From NCBI GenBank assembly GCA_030620095.1, contig JAUTXW010000595.1:124001-188000 (forward strand): 64,000 nt of DNA, read 5' to 3'. Positions 45,991 through 55,267 of this stretch are shown here, piece by piece. Position 1 is the stretch's first letter, and each line of letters opens with the position of its first letter. A program made the translations under genes and the position numbers. The DNA is from Kuschelorhynchus macadamiae (Eukaryota > Arthropoda > Insecta > Coleoptera > Curculionidae). The notes beneath the pieces are model-generated. The model was given only the letters and a program-made list of their open reading frames with translations, searched no databases and had not been told where the DNA came from.

Positions 45991-47044
45991 TTATTCGGCA
46001 AGGCGCGGAAAAAGAGTCACGGCGCACACTGGGGCAGAAGTCACAATTGATATACAATAAGTGATAAAAATTAAATCTCCCTGATTTTGCTAAAATTTAT
46101 GTATTCTTGTATGTTATATATTGCTGAATTATCAATTGGATTAGTAGGCGCTGAACCGGCAACTATCGGCGCGTCGCGTCGCTGCTAAGAAACAGATCAT
46201 GTTTTGCAGCTTGTCAAAACGATTTGTAATTTAGTTTACCTGTAGTGGTATATTTCCTTGTTTTTATAATTGATTGTGCGATAAGTTGTTGATATTTATT
46301 CTAGAAGTGACATCGCTATAGTCAAGATCAGGTAAGTAAATTATTATTTGAATCGTTTTTGGGATATATTAGGCGACTATTTGAATACAAACTAATTTTT
46401 TACTAGAGTATGACAACAATTCGCATTTAATAAAATTTCGAAAACACAAGAGATTTAGTTATGAATCCGGGCACATCCGGCTAATTTTTTTGCAAATTAT
46501 TTTTCTTTAGTTTATACAATTTAATATTCTAATGCAGATTTTTGCCCCTTTTTGCCCCATTTTGAATTATTTGAACTTTGCCGAATCCATAAACTGCTGA
46601 GAATAGCTACTTCGAAAACTTTCAAAATGACTTCAATTAAACATAACTTTGGAACCTTTCGATATTATGCGATGAAATTTAGAACAGAAATAGTTTATGA
46701 GACATTTTTCTATTTTTTAAAGTTAATGACAATTTCATATGTCAAACTGACAGATGGCAATAGTTTGAATTGCTTTTATATCCGACCAAACGTTAAGATG
46801 CACATTAATGTGCATATTTGAGAGCGAAGACTATTGCCTTAGGACTACTTATTAGGCGTTAGAAAAACGCTTTTTTACAAGCTTTTATTTAACCTGCAAT
46901 AAGTATGTATGTATGTTAGTTCGGGTCAAATCTTGCAACTGAATTTTAAAGCAGTTATCCGATCGAGCTGAAATTTTACACGTTTAGTTTGGATGACAAG
47001 GCATGGTTAGTTATGTGACGTCATTCTAAATCCAATGCACACAA
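45991..47044. other. No gene recognised; one splice-donor-like site
   Basis: 46160-46190 is GC-rich (GGCGCGTCGCGTCGCTGC). ATCAG|GTAAGT at about 46326 matches a splice donor. This could be a first exon, but no supported downstream host exon is seen. 46870-46970 holds ACAAGCTTTTATTT, inversely matched near 49032; possibly chance. Confidence 0.35.
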
Positions 47045-48582
47045 AAACAAATAGAGGCTTTCAAACTGGTGAGAGAAATTGTATCTGATCCATCTGCTTG
47101 CACTAAATACACCGATGCATATAAAGAGTCCTTGGAAACTACTCCTATATCAATAGTAGATGTTCTAGCTCTCATAGTTGAAGCGGGTTTATCTCGCCAT
47201 CAGTATGAGTTAGTGAGATCGAAAGCTCCAAAAATTTTTCCATCATATAAAAACGTACAGGCGGCAAAGAAGGAATGTTATCCAGGTCCTGAAGCAATTA
47301 CCACAACCGAAACTTCTGCACATGTTGACCTACAAGCCGTACTTAATCTTACCACCAAACGTTTGATTGTCGCCTAAAATGACGTCATTTGTACTTTAAG
47401 TTGCGATGAAAAGAAAAATCTTCAGTTATATTCCAAATGGGGTTTTGATGGTAGCAGTTTTCATAGTTCATACAAACAGGAATTCTGTGGTGTAGAAACT
47501 GTATTCATAACAAGTTTTGTTCCCCTTCGGTTGGTGACTGGATCAAAGGTAGTGTGGCAGAATCCAAGACCAGGATCTACAAGATACTGTGGCCCTTTAA
47601 AAATTGAATTTGTCAAAGAATCTACAGCTGTTTCGTTGGCAGAAAAAGCAAAGATTGATGCCAAGATTCAACAAGTGACTTTAAGTCAAATGCAGGTGGG
47701 TGAAGATATTCTAAAGATAAAACACAACATGATATTTGCTATGATTGATGGAAAAATTAGCAATGCCATTACGGAAACGACCTCTACACAAAAGTGTTAC
47801 ATATATGGAGCTACATCTAAAGATTTTAATGACATCGATACAGTTCTTAAGAGATCAATAAAACCCGAAAATCTGGAATTTGGATTTCGGTTTTACATGG
47901 GTGGATAAGGTTTTTCGAATGCCTTCTTCATTTGGCATATAAACTGCCTGTTCAGAAATGGCAAGCAAGAGGTTTGGATAAAGGGATTGTTGCAGAAACA
48001 AAAAAACATATCCAAAATCAGTTTAAAAAACGAATTGGATTGATAGTTGACAAGCCAAAACCAGGATTTGGTAATAGCAATGATGGTAACACGGCTAGGC
48101 GATTTTTTAAAAATTCAACCATTTCAGCTGAAATTACCAAAGTGGACTTAAACCTTATTGAACAACTTCATGTCATACTGATTGTTATATCAAGTGGTCA
48201 TGAAATTGATGTAGAAAAATTTAGAAAGTATGCACTCGATACTGCTAAATATTTCGTTCTGAAGTATCTATGGTATAATATGCCACCGACACTACATAAG
48301 TTTCTTATCCACGTGCCAGAAATTATCGAAAGTGCCTTGTTACCAATAGGCCAATTAACAGAAGAGGCACAGGAAGCGCGAAATAAGGATTCTCGAAAAA
48401 GTAGTCGGACAGCTTCCAATGAAGATGTTTTCAATTTTTTGCTTTTATCCTCAGACCTTTTTATAACAAGTAAACGGAAACTTCTTAAAAAGAATCTTGC
48501 TTTCCTTCCAAAGGAAGTTGTGGAACTCTTACGATGCCCTCCAGTTTATGTCGAAACAGATCAATTAATATGTGTCAGATGA
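47045..48582 (+). pseudogene. Transib-like (RAG1-related) transposase, broken
   Basis: About 510 codons in two frames. First frame: LSRHQYELVRSKAPKIFPSY, then an in-frame stop at 47375, SKWGFDGSSFHSSYKQEF (candidate first catalytic Asp), FVPLRLVTGSKVVWQNPRPG and MIFAMIDGKISNAI (candidate second Asp). After a frameshift at about 47895: LHGWIRFFECLLHLAYKLP, GLIVDKPKPGFGNSNDGNTA, FVLKYLWYNMPPTLHKFLIH, and IGQLTEEAQEARNKD with the candidate catalytic Glu. A ~10-residue deletion follows, then RKSSRTASNED and stop at 48582. The order of motifs matches Transib transposases, the relatives of the RAG1 core. Catalytic assignments are from family knowledge. Terminal repeats were not found. Confidence 0.7.
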
Positions 48583-48764
48583 AGATTATTAAGTAATTTT
48601 TTTAATTGAAAATATAAATTGTAAATGTATGTAATTTAAGGTATCTACTACATTTTTACCGCATAATTTTAATTATTTTTAAGAAAAAAAGCGTAAAAAA
48701 ATATTTAAAAATGAAAGCTTTTACTTCCTGCTTTTAAATTTAACTTACTTTATTTAAAAATTTG
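48583..48764. other. AT-rich 3' flank of the Transib-like gene
   Basis: No feature supported apart from possible polyadenylation-like AATAAA-type strings. Confidence 0.3.
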
Positions 48765-48872
48765 ACAGCTTCATTGAAAGCTGTCCGACTACTTTTTTAA
48801 GAATGATGTTCTCTTAATTTCTTAAAATCATTATTTCACGCTTTCTATGCCTCTTCTGTCAATTGTCATATA
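48765..48872 (-). pseudogene. Inverted duplicate of the Transib-like catalytic Glu region
   Basis: Minus strand reads LTEEA, stop, KA, stop, NNDFKKLREHHS, stop, KSSRTAFNEAV. It is the same segment as plus-strand 48355-48440 but keeps the ten or so residues (DFKKLREHHS) deleted there. It is therefore a separate, less deleted scrap in inverted orientation about 330 bp downstream. Confidence 0.7.
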
Positions 48873-49068
48873 TTATTTAAAAACATAAAAGCTTGTTCTA
48901 ATTTTTTTACGTTTATTTATTTTTCTCTTTTAAGTTTAGTAAGAGTTGAAAAAAAAATATATTAAAAATATGTCACTCAGTTTATTGTTTCCTACTTTTC
49001 AAGCCCTGATACCGGGATACGTCAAACTCAAATAAAAGCTTGTAATAAAAACAACATAAGTTCCGTTC

Positions 49069-49404
49069 CTGTTTTCGAGATAATGACAGTTAAAAAATTA
49101 GAATTTTTCATTTTGAAGAGCTGTCTAGTCCAACCGGATAAAGTTGAAGTGAAATGGTTTGTACTTTCGTATCTTAGTTTTCAGTGCTTTATCCAATGAC
49201 ACTAGTGTCAATTTTATTGTAAAATATCAGAATTGTCAGTTTTTGACAGTTAACGTTCGGTTTGTCACTAGTGTCATTGGATAGAGTATTGAAAACTAAG
49301 ATGCAAAACTGCAAACCATTTCACTTTAACTTTATCCATTTAAACTTGGCAGCCCTTCAAAATGTAAAATTCTAAATTTTTAACTGTCATTATCTCGAAA
49401 ACAG
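49069..49404. mobile_element. Foldback element, ~150-bp arms
   Basis: Left arm starts CTGTTTTCGAGATAATGAC (49069) and the right arm ends with its reverse complement (49404). AAAGTTGAAGTGAAATGGTTT and CCAATGACACTAGTG recur inverted. Loop is about 40 bp. No coding. Ends and arms suggest a palindromic MITE. Confidence 0.8.
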
Positions 49405-49436
49405 TTGAAGATATCTGAAGATTTCATAAAATAATA

Positions 49437-49626
49437 TACAGGGTGTTCCATTCAAAATAGCGACGTTGCCACCGGTTTTTGGATAGAAGTGGCAACACCG
49501 CATGACTCAAAATATTTTAAAACCATAGATCATGGCCTTCTATAACTGCTGTCAAAGTTTTAGACAAAATCCGGTTATCGGCTCTCCTTAAATGTGCAAT
49601 AGACGGTCACCGTGAGACACCCTGTA
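49437..49626. mobile_element. mariner-type MITE, 190 bp
   Basis: Starts TACAGGGTGT and ends ACACCCTGTA between TA dinucleotides (49435-49436 and 49627-49628). No coding. Confidence 0.75.
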
Positions 49627-49680
49627 TAAAATAGACCTATTGCTAAAAAATCTACATTTTTCCATAAAACTCACTTATAA

Positions 49681-50110
49681 TCATATACATTTTCCTTTTA
49701 AATTATCCATTTTATCACCAAACACTTTTCGACACATTTTGTAAATCCTGCCCCACTGTGCGGCGTTATAAATGTCTCTCGGTGCGTAGTTTTTGATAAT
49801 AGCACAAAATTTCGTCCGCCAATCAGTTACCTGAATCAAGTCTACAGCCCCTGCTTCACCACAGATGGATTTGAAAGAGATATTATGACGTTGACAGAAC
49901 TTCTCCAACCATCCATTTGATCCTTTAAAACCATCAACTTCTAGATTCTTCGCAATTTCTTGTGCTCTTTCCTTTATTATTGTACCGGATATTGGAATGT
50001 TTTTGGAACGTACTTTACAAAACCAATTTGATCTATGGCAGCACCCTCAGTTTTCGCAAATTTCTTTTTCTCTTTCATGTGACATTTTTATAAGAATTCA
50101 ACTCGTATCT
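49681..50110 (-). pseudogene. pogo/Tigger-like transposase, N-terminal fragment
   Basis: Minus strand, in sense order: VRSKNIPISGTIIKERAQEI and AKNLEVDGFKGSNGWLEKF (about 50020-49890, CENP-B-type HTH). These are followed by FCQRHNISFKSICGEAGAVD and IIKNYAPRDIYNAAQWGRIY (49908-49740), where DIYNADE with the first catalytic Asp is expected but reads DIYNAAQ. Truncated at 49681. It is not continuous with the pogo element at 44763. Confidence 0.75.
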
Positions 50111-50128
50111 TGTACTTTGACATTAAAA

Positions 50129-50213
50129 ATGGCTTCTACTTCGGTTAAAAAACGAAAAATTAGTGAAGAAAAGTGCATATTTTAAAAAAAAATGGACTGA
50201 ATTGTACTTGTTC
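50129..50213 (+). pseudogene. hAT-like transposase N-terminus, cut by PLE-5
   Basis: MASTSVKKRKISEEKCIF from 50129, then after a frame slip KKWTELYLFV. This is the typical start of a group of hAT-derived proteins (GTF2IRD2/EPM2AIP1-like). The frame ends at 50213, exactly where PLE-5 begins. The other half was not found after 54890. Confidence 0.5.
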
Positions 50214-50288
50214 GTTAGTAACAAACATAGAAAAAGACTCCAAGTCTCGGTCTCATTAAATTATAATTTTACAATTCACAACAAACAT

Positions 50289-50320
50289 GACACGTGTTTC
50301 GCCCTTTCGAGCATCATCAG
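50289..50320 (-). ncRNA. Hammerhead ribozyme, PLE-5 3' pLTR
   Basis: CTGATGA (50320-50314), stem II GCTC/GGGC closed by GAAA, then GAAA and the self-complementary CACGTG stem III with TC at the cleavage site. All conserved bases are intact. Confidence 0.85.
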
Positions 50321-50539
50321 ACCTACAAACAACAGAGAGAACCTTAGTAAATAATCACACTCACAAATCCTAAAACAATAACTTACAAATAGAATAAAAC
50401 ACACTAAAGCACAACAAAACAAACAACTACTTATACATATTTGATTGACATTAAAATGAGGTTAAGTCTCACGTGAATAAACAAAATAAAATATTAAAAA
50501 ATATTAAAAAAGTATTAAAAAAGATTCATGTCTCTAGAC

Positions 50540-50601
50540 GGGATCGAAACCAGACCACCCGAGTGAGACACCGAAGCAACCACCCACAGACCACTGGACC
50601 A
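50540..50601 (-). promoter_or_regulatory. tRNA-like Pol III A and B boxes in PLE-5 3' pLTR
   Basis: Sense strand: A box TGGTCCAGTGG (50601-50591) and B-box-like GGTTTCGATCCC (50551-50540; one base longer than consensus in this copy). See the copy at 54521-54582 for the exact match. Confidence 0.5.
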
Positions 50602-50928
50602 GTCGAATAAAAGAACCAAAAACTCTCACTCTATGAATTAGTGAATGAAATGAAGGTTGCCTACAATTATTATTACATTAAATTGTTGAATATTAGGGTT
50701 GGTTCAAAATTAAAAAGTCTCGTGAATAAACAAAATAAAATATTAAAAAAGTATTAAAAAAAGATTCATCTAAATCGAACCCAGACCACCCGAGTGAGAC
50801 ACCGAAGCAACCACCCACAGACCACTGGAATTTTACAATTGCCTACAATTATTATTACATTAAATTGTTAAATATTAGGGTTGGTTCATCGTTAACGCAA
50901 GTGAGAATGGGACTTTTTATAGCTTTGG

Positions 50929-52395
50929 TTATTTCCATTTTTTTTCTAGAAGGTCAAGCTTTTTCCCCTTCGGACATTCATGTAAAACATCAACGTCAGA
51001 AATGGAAAATTCATGACCTGACTCCAACAAATGATTGGCAAAAGCCGAAACAGTCTCAGTTACATCCGTATTTCTGAATTTGTTGACAAGGCTTAAATGT
51101 TCGCTACAATTTAGTGCATAAACCCCAGATCTGGACAATTTATCGGTTGTGTCCTTTGTCCTTACTAAATGTCTCTTGAGAGTATTTACTGTTTTGAATG
51201 AAATATTGACATTTTTAATATTTTTAAAAAATTTTGCCAATTGGAGAGAAACACTTCCGAAAAAAGTAATGCACTTGAAAAAATTTGTCTCATCGCTAAG
51301 TTTTGAATTTATGACAGTATAGGACCTTTTGTACTTGTTTATAAATTTGTAATATAATTTGGTGATGGACTCCAAAGGAAAACCGTTATTCATAGCAATC
51401 TGCATTATAATATCACGCTCCTTAGTAAACGCTTCCCTTGACAATGGTAAATTACACAACCGATAGAAAAAGGAGTTGAACGCAGCAAATTTATGAGTGT
51501 AAGGAGAGTTTGAAGCATACTGAATAACATTATCCGTGGACGATGTTTTCCGGTAAACCTCAAACTCTATCCTACTGTGTTTCCGAGATAGTAAAAGGTC
51601 AAGAAAGGGTAGCTTTCCTTCATCTTCCATTTCCAATGTAAACTCAATTTTAGGATGCAAGGAGTTAACGAATTGTAAAAACTCTTCCAACTGATTTCTG
51701 TTGCCATTCCACACAATGCAAATATCATCCACGTATCTTTTATATGCGGTTAGAAAGGAGGCAAAATAACTATTCATTATCCTGTTTTCCAAATTGTTCA
51801 TGAAAACCTCACTCAGAAATGGCGACAAACAAGAACCCATAGCCAGCCTAGACCTTTGCCTATATAACTGTCCATTAAATTTGAAAAAATTTTGGTCTAA
51901 AACTAAGGTAAGAAGAGAAGTGAGGCCATCAACGGGTAACTGTGGCAAAGAAGATCTCGCCAATAAATCCCTTACCAACTGAATACAGTCTGCGGGAGGC
52001 ACACTAGGAAACAAATTCTTAACATCCAATGAAACTAATAATGCATTGTGCGGAATATCAACGTTTTTCAGGTGATTGGCAAAGTCGATGGAATTCCTGG
52101 TAGAATACGTGCTATGAAAACCCGTTACGTCCCTAAGAACTCTATTTAGCCAAGCTGAAAGTTTGTAGCATGGGGAATCAATAAATGAAACCACTGGCCT
52201 CATGGGCGTGCCATCTTTATGAATCTTTGGCAAGCCATAAGGTAAGGGTGTTTTAGGGTTCGTAGGATATAATTTATCTTTTGTCATGTTAAAATATTCT
52301 AAGGTTGTTAGAAATGTGTCCAGACTACTTTTTAACCTCGTAAAAAATGAGTTTGTTGGGTCTCTGTTTATTCTTTCAAAATCACCAGAGTTCAA
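50929..52395 (-). pseudogene. PLE-5 reverse transcriptase, open 488 codons, GIY-YIG core deleted
   Basis: RT motifs: LPYGLPKIHKDG (residues 51-62) and MRPVVS; VSLDVKNLFPSV with the first catalytic Asp (121-132); RLAMGSCLSPFLSEVF (184-198); KRYVDDICIVW with intact YVDD (219-229); KLPFLDLLL (261-269). The linker to the nuclease ends SGVYALNCSE (423-432), which holds the GVY half of GIY-YIG. It then jumps to HLSLVNKF: compared with 53988-54449, the 18 residues that include TTYVGQTGRKISTRVR are missing. The frame ends at a shift near LLEKKWK. The catalytic RT is intact but this copy lacks the nuclease motif. Confidence 0.9.
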
Positions 52396-52411
52396 GAAAC
52401 CAATAACCTTG

Positions 52412-53251
52412 TCAACATGTTCTTTCCATAACTACTAAACAAGAGCCTTTATCGGCCTTGGTGCAAATCAGATCGTTGGATTTGATTTTATGTGCCAGAG
52501 ATTTTAGGTGAGCTCTGTTGTAGTTACAGCCCGTGTCACTCGTAAAATTAGAGTTCAGAAAATTTATTATTTTAGCCCGTAATATATTTTTGTTAGAAAT
52601 GTCGGTCGTTTGAATAATACATTCGGCCTCTATAGCTAGAGTTTCTTTAATATCAGTATTGATGTTGTGGGAAAAATTATACTTAAGGTTAGAATTAAGT
52701 ATATGTTCCTCTTGAGGAGTAAAAGTAACACCAGACAAATTAATAAAACGCTTGTGAAAACCAAAATTTGTGCTACCCAAACCTAATCTGCATTCATCAA
52801 TATTATTGGATAAAAGATAACTTCTTTGAGCTAATTTAAGACAATGAATTTTCTTACCCAATCTCCTAAACGTATTCTCACCGAAAGACTCAACCTCATC
52901 TCTAAAGTCATGATCTAAAACTACAAATTCAATGTAGGATAACAGAAATGTTAAAGTTAGATAGAGATATTTGAGTTTAGAGTTTACTGAGTTCAAAGTT
53001 TTATAACGTTGTTTAATCTCTTCCTTGATCCAAACGGTTTGAGCTTTCTTCAATGCAGCTGATGCGGCCTTAGTATGAATCTTGCACTTGATTGTGACGA
53101 ATTTAGGTGTCAATTGAAATAGTAGGCATCGTTGAAGGAACCAAATTTTTAGCAGCAAGTTTTTTCGTGCAATTAGGTTCTTTCTGTATAACTGGACAAG
53201 TTTAGCCTGACTGGCTTTATAAAAATCGAAGAAATTGTCCATATTGCTCAA
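52412..53251 (-). pseudogene. PLE-5 N-terminal domain (same protein, one frameshift upstream of the RT)
   Basis: Start MSNMDNFFDFYKASQAK just after the 5' pLTR. About 280 residues with basic stretches, GLGSTNFGFHKRFINLSGV, and ending NDLICTKADKGSCLVVME, the conserved DKG-VV block that precedes the RT in PLEs. A single frameshift near 52412 separates it from the 488-codon RT frame. Without it the protein would be about 770 residues, a normal PLE length. Confidence 0.85.
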
Positions 53252-53265
53252 AGAGACCTAGTTTT

Positions 53266-53756
53266 AATAACAAACATAGAAAAAGACTCCAAGTCTCGGT
53301 CTCATTAAATTACAATTTTACAATTCACAACAAACATGACACGTGTTTCGCCCTTTCGAGAATCATCAGACCTACAAACAACAGAGAGAACCTTAGTAAA
53401 TAATCACACTCACAAATCCTAAAACAATAACTTACAAATAGAATAAAACACACTAAAGCACAACAAAACAAACAACTACTTATACATATTTGATGGACAT
53501 TAAAATGAGGTTAAGTCCCACGTGAATAAACAAAATAAAATATTAAAAAATATTAAAAAAGTATTAAAAAAGATTCATGTCTCTAGACGGGATCGAACCC
53601 AGACCACCCGAGTGAGACACCGAAGCAACCTCCCACAGACCACTGGACTAGTCGAATAAAAGAACCAAAAACTCTCACTCTATGAATTAGTGAATGAAAT
53701 GAAGGTTGCCTACAATTATTATTACATTAAATTGTTAAATATTAGGGTTGGTTCAA
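53266..53756 (-). repeat. PLE-5 5' pLTR (shared with the truncated upstream copy)
   Basis: Second copy of the ~490-bp pLTR, bearing the same A/B boxes (A 53649-53639 region, B 53600-53590 region) and hammerhead. It serves as the 3' pLTR of the truncated upstream copy and the 5' pLTR of the main gene. Confidence 0.9.
53338..53369 (-). ncRNA. Hammerhead ribozyme, PLE-5 5' pLTR
   Basis: As at 50289 but stem II starts TTCTC rather than TGCTC. CTGATGA, GAAA and CACGTGTC are intact, so it is likely still active with a slightly weaker stem II. Confidence 0.8.
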
Positions 53757-53985
53757 AATTAAAAACATCGTTAACGCAAGTGAGAATGGGACTTTTTATA
53801 GCTTTGGTTATTTCCATTTTTTCTAGAAGGTCAAGCTTTTTCCCCTTCGGACATTCATGTAAAACATCAACGTCAGAAATGGAAAATTCATGACCTGACT
53901 CCAACAAATGATTGGCAAAAGCCGAAACAGTCTCAGTTACATCCGTATTTCTGAATTTGTTGACAAGGCTTAAATGTTCTCTCAC
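53757..53985 (-). pseudogene. PLE-5 truncated upstream copy, C-terminus
   Basis: Encodes REHLSLVNKFRNTDVTETVS to FEPTLIFNNLM and stop, the last 87 residues of the PLE protein. Cut off at 53986 by the inverted copy. Confidence 0.85.
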
Positions 53986-53987
53986 CC

Positions 53988-54449
53988 TTGTGGAAATTTT
54001 TCTTTCTTTTTAAAAATATTAAAAATGTCAATATTTCATTCAAAACAGTAAATACTCTCAAGAGACATTTAGTAAGGACAAAGGACACAACCGATAAATT
54101 GTCCAGATCTGGGGTTTATGCACTAAATTGTAGCGAATGTTCCACGACCTATGTGGGACAAACAGGTCGAAAAATTTCCACAAGGGTGAGAGAACATTTA
54201 AGCCTTGTCAACAAATTCAGAAATACGGATGTAACTGAGACTGTTTCGGCTTTTGCCAATCATTTGTTGGAGTCAGGTCATGAATTTTCCATTTCTGACG
54301 TTGATGTTTTACATGAATGTCCGAAGGAGAAAAAGCTTGACCTTCTAGAAAAAATGGAAATAACCAAAGCTATAAAAAGTCCCATTCTCACTTGCGTTAA
54401 CGATGTTTTTAATTTTGAACCAACCCTAATATTTAAGAATTTAATGTAA
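53988..54449 (+). pseudogene. PLE-5 inverted copy: GIY-YIG endonuclease C-terminus, open
   Basis: 153 codons on the plus strand: KTVNTLKRHLVRTKDTTDKL, then SGVYALNCSECSTTYVGQTG with both halves of GIY-YIG, RKISTRVREH with the catalytic Arg region, and the tail ending FEPTLIFKNLM. This copy keeps the nuclease motif that the main gene lacks. It has no RT or start of its own. Confidence 0.88.
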
Positions 54450-54520
54450 TGATAATTGTAGGCAACCTTCATTTCATTCACTAATTCATAGAGTGAGAGT
54501 TTTTGGTTCTTTTATTCGAC

Positions 54521-54582
54521 TAGTCCAGTGGTCTGTGGGTGGTTGCTTCGGTGTCTCACTCGGGTGGTCTGGGTTCGATCCC
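54521..54582 (+). promoter_or_regulatory. tRNA-like Pol III A and B boxes in the PLE-5 pLTR
   Basis: A box TAGTCCAGTGG (54521-54531) matches the TRGYNNARNGG consensus at every position. B box GGTTCGATCCC (54572-54582) matches GGTTCGANNCC exactly. The spacing is about 40 nt, normal for tRNAs and tRNA-derived SINEs. The T-stem and acceptor pairings are poor, so it is not a functional tRNA. The same block occurs in all three pLTRs. Promoter function is inference. Confidence 0.6.
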
Positions 54583-54780
54583 GTCTAGAGACATGAATCT
54601 TTTTTAATATTTTATTTTGTTTATTCACGTGAGACTTAACCTCATTTTAATGTCCATCAAATATGTATAAGTAGTTGTTTGTTTTGTTGTGCTTTAGTGT
54701 GTTTTATTCTATTTGTAAGTTATTGTTTTAGGATTTGTGAGTGTGATTATTTACTAAGGTTCTCTCTGTTGTTTGTAGGT

Positions 54781-54812
54781 CTGATGATGCTCAAAAGGGC
54801 GAAACACCTGTC
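54781..54812 (+). ncRNA. Hammerhead ribozyme, PLE-5 inverted pLTR (stem III changed)
   Basis: CTGATGA, stem II GCTC/GGGC with an AAAA loop, GAAA, but CACCTG instead of the palindromic CACGTG. The self-complementary stem III is lost, so activity is doubtful. Confidence 0.7.
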
Positions 54813-54890
54813 ATGTTTGTTGTGAATTGTAAAATTATAATTTAATGAGACCGAGACTTGGAGTCTTTTTCTATGTTTGTTATTGTTCAC

Positions 54891-55267
54891 ATTATATACT
54901 GATTCTTAGTCCTTCACGGAAGGACAAATACGATGTGTTCTTATTCCGGGTATACATCCATTCACTTTCTGAAAAGAACAGTTTTGCTGACGTTTCGCCA
55001 AAATCACAGTTGACATTTCCGAAGCTTTCTTTCTCGCGACCGAATAGAGACTGAAGTGTTAGCAACTGCGAGCTTCATTTTGTAATCCCACCCGAGGCCG
55101 AAGCTTGTATCTGAGAAGCCATTGGTCAATATTTATGTTTTTCGGATGTTGCTGTTGTTTATTGCGTTAATTCCGGTTGATGTTTTGCGATTTTAAATTT
55201 GTCGATTATTGTCTTTCATTCTGTTGGCAGTTTTAATAATTAGTCCCTTTTATTTAAATCACCTTGT
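54891..55267. other. No gene recognised; GCGAAACGTC-type string
   Basis: On the minus strand GGCGAAACGTCAGC (about 55002-54987) resembles the 3' half of a hammerhead, but the CUGANGA box reads CGGAAAT. Nothing else supported. Confidence 0.35.

Larger units (their letters stand above)
50214..50700 (-). repeat. PLE-5 3' pLTR
   Basis: Parallels 53266-53756 and, inverted, 54450-54890 almost base for base. In sense order it holds the tRNA-like A/B boxes, an A/T-rich segment and the hammerhead. About 50700-50880 is a second, internally shortened repeat of the 50450-50700 segment, so this pLTR is partly duplicated. Confidence 0.9.
50214..54890 (-). mobile_element. PLE-5 cluster: nearly complete Penelope-like element with tandem and inverted partial copies
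   Basis: Minus-strand order in sense direction: partial upstream copy (C-terminus 53985-53757), shared pLTR (53756-53266), main gene (53251-50929 plus tail), 3' pLTR (about 50880-50214). Facing it on the plus strand is a further C-terminus plus pLTR (53988-54890), head to head at about 53986. Tandem, partly inverted arrays of this kind are characteristic of Penelope elements. The copies are about 97-99% alike, so the cluster is young compared with most of the window. Confidence 0.92.
54450..54890 (+). repeat. PLE-5 inverted copy: pLTR
   Basis: Plus-oriented pLTR matching 50214-50700 and 53266-53756 in reverse complement. Confidence 0.9.

Noticed and set aside
46160..46335. First exon of a host gene (GC-rich block then CAG|GTAAGT)
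   Set aside because: No coding or acceptor-linked exon downstream except transposon pseudogenes; one donor-like site is weak evidence.
54510..54600. Functional tRNA gene
   Set aside because: A and B boxes fit, but the T-stem and acceptor stem do not pair and there is no clear anticodon arm; called tRNA-like only.
54985..55025. GGCGAAACGTC string taken for a hammerhead
   Set aside because: The upstream box reads CGGAAAT rather than CUGANGA and no stem II can be drawn with confidence.
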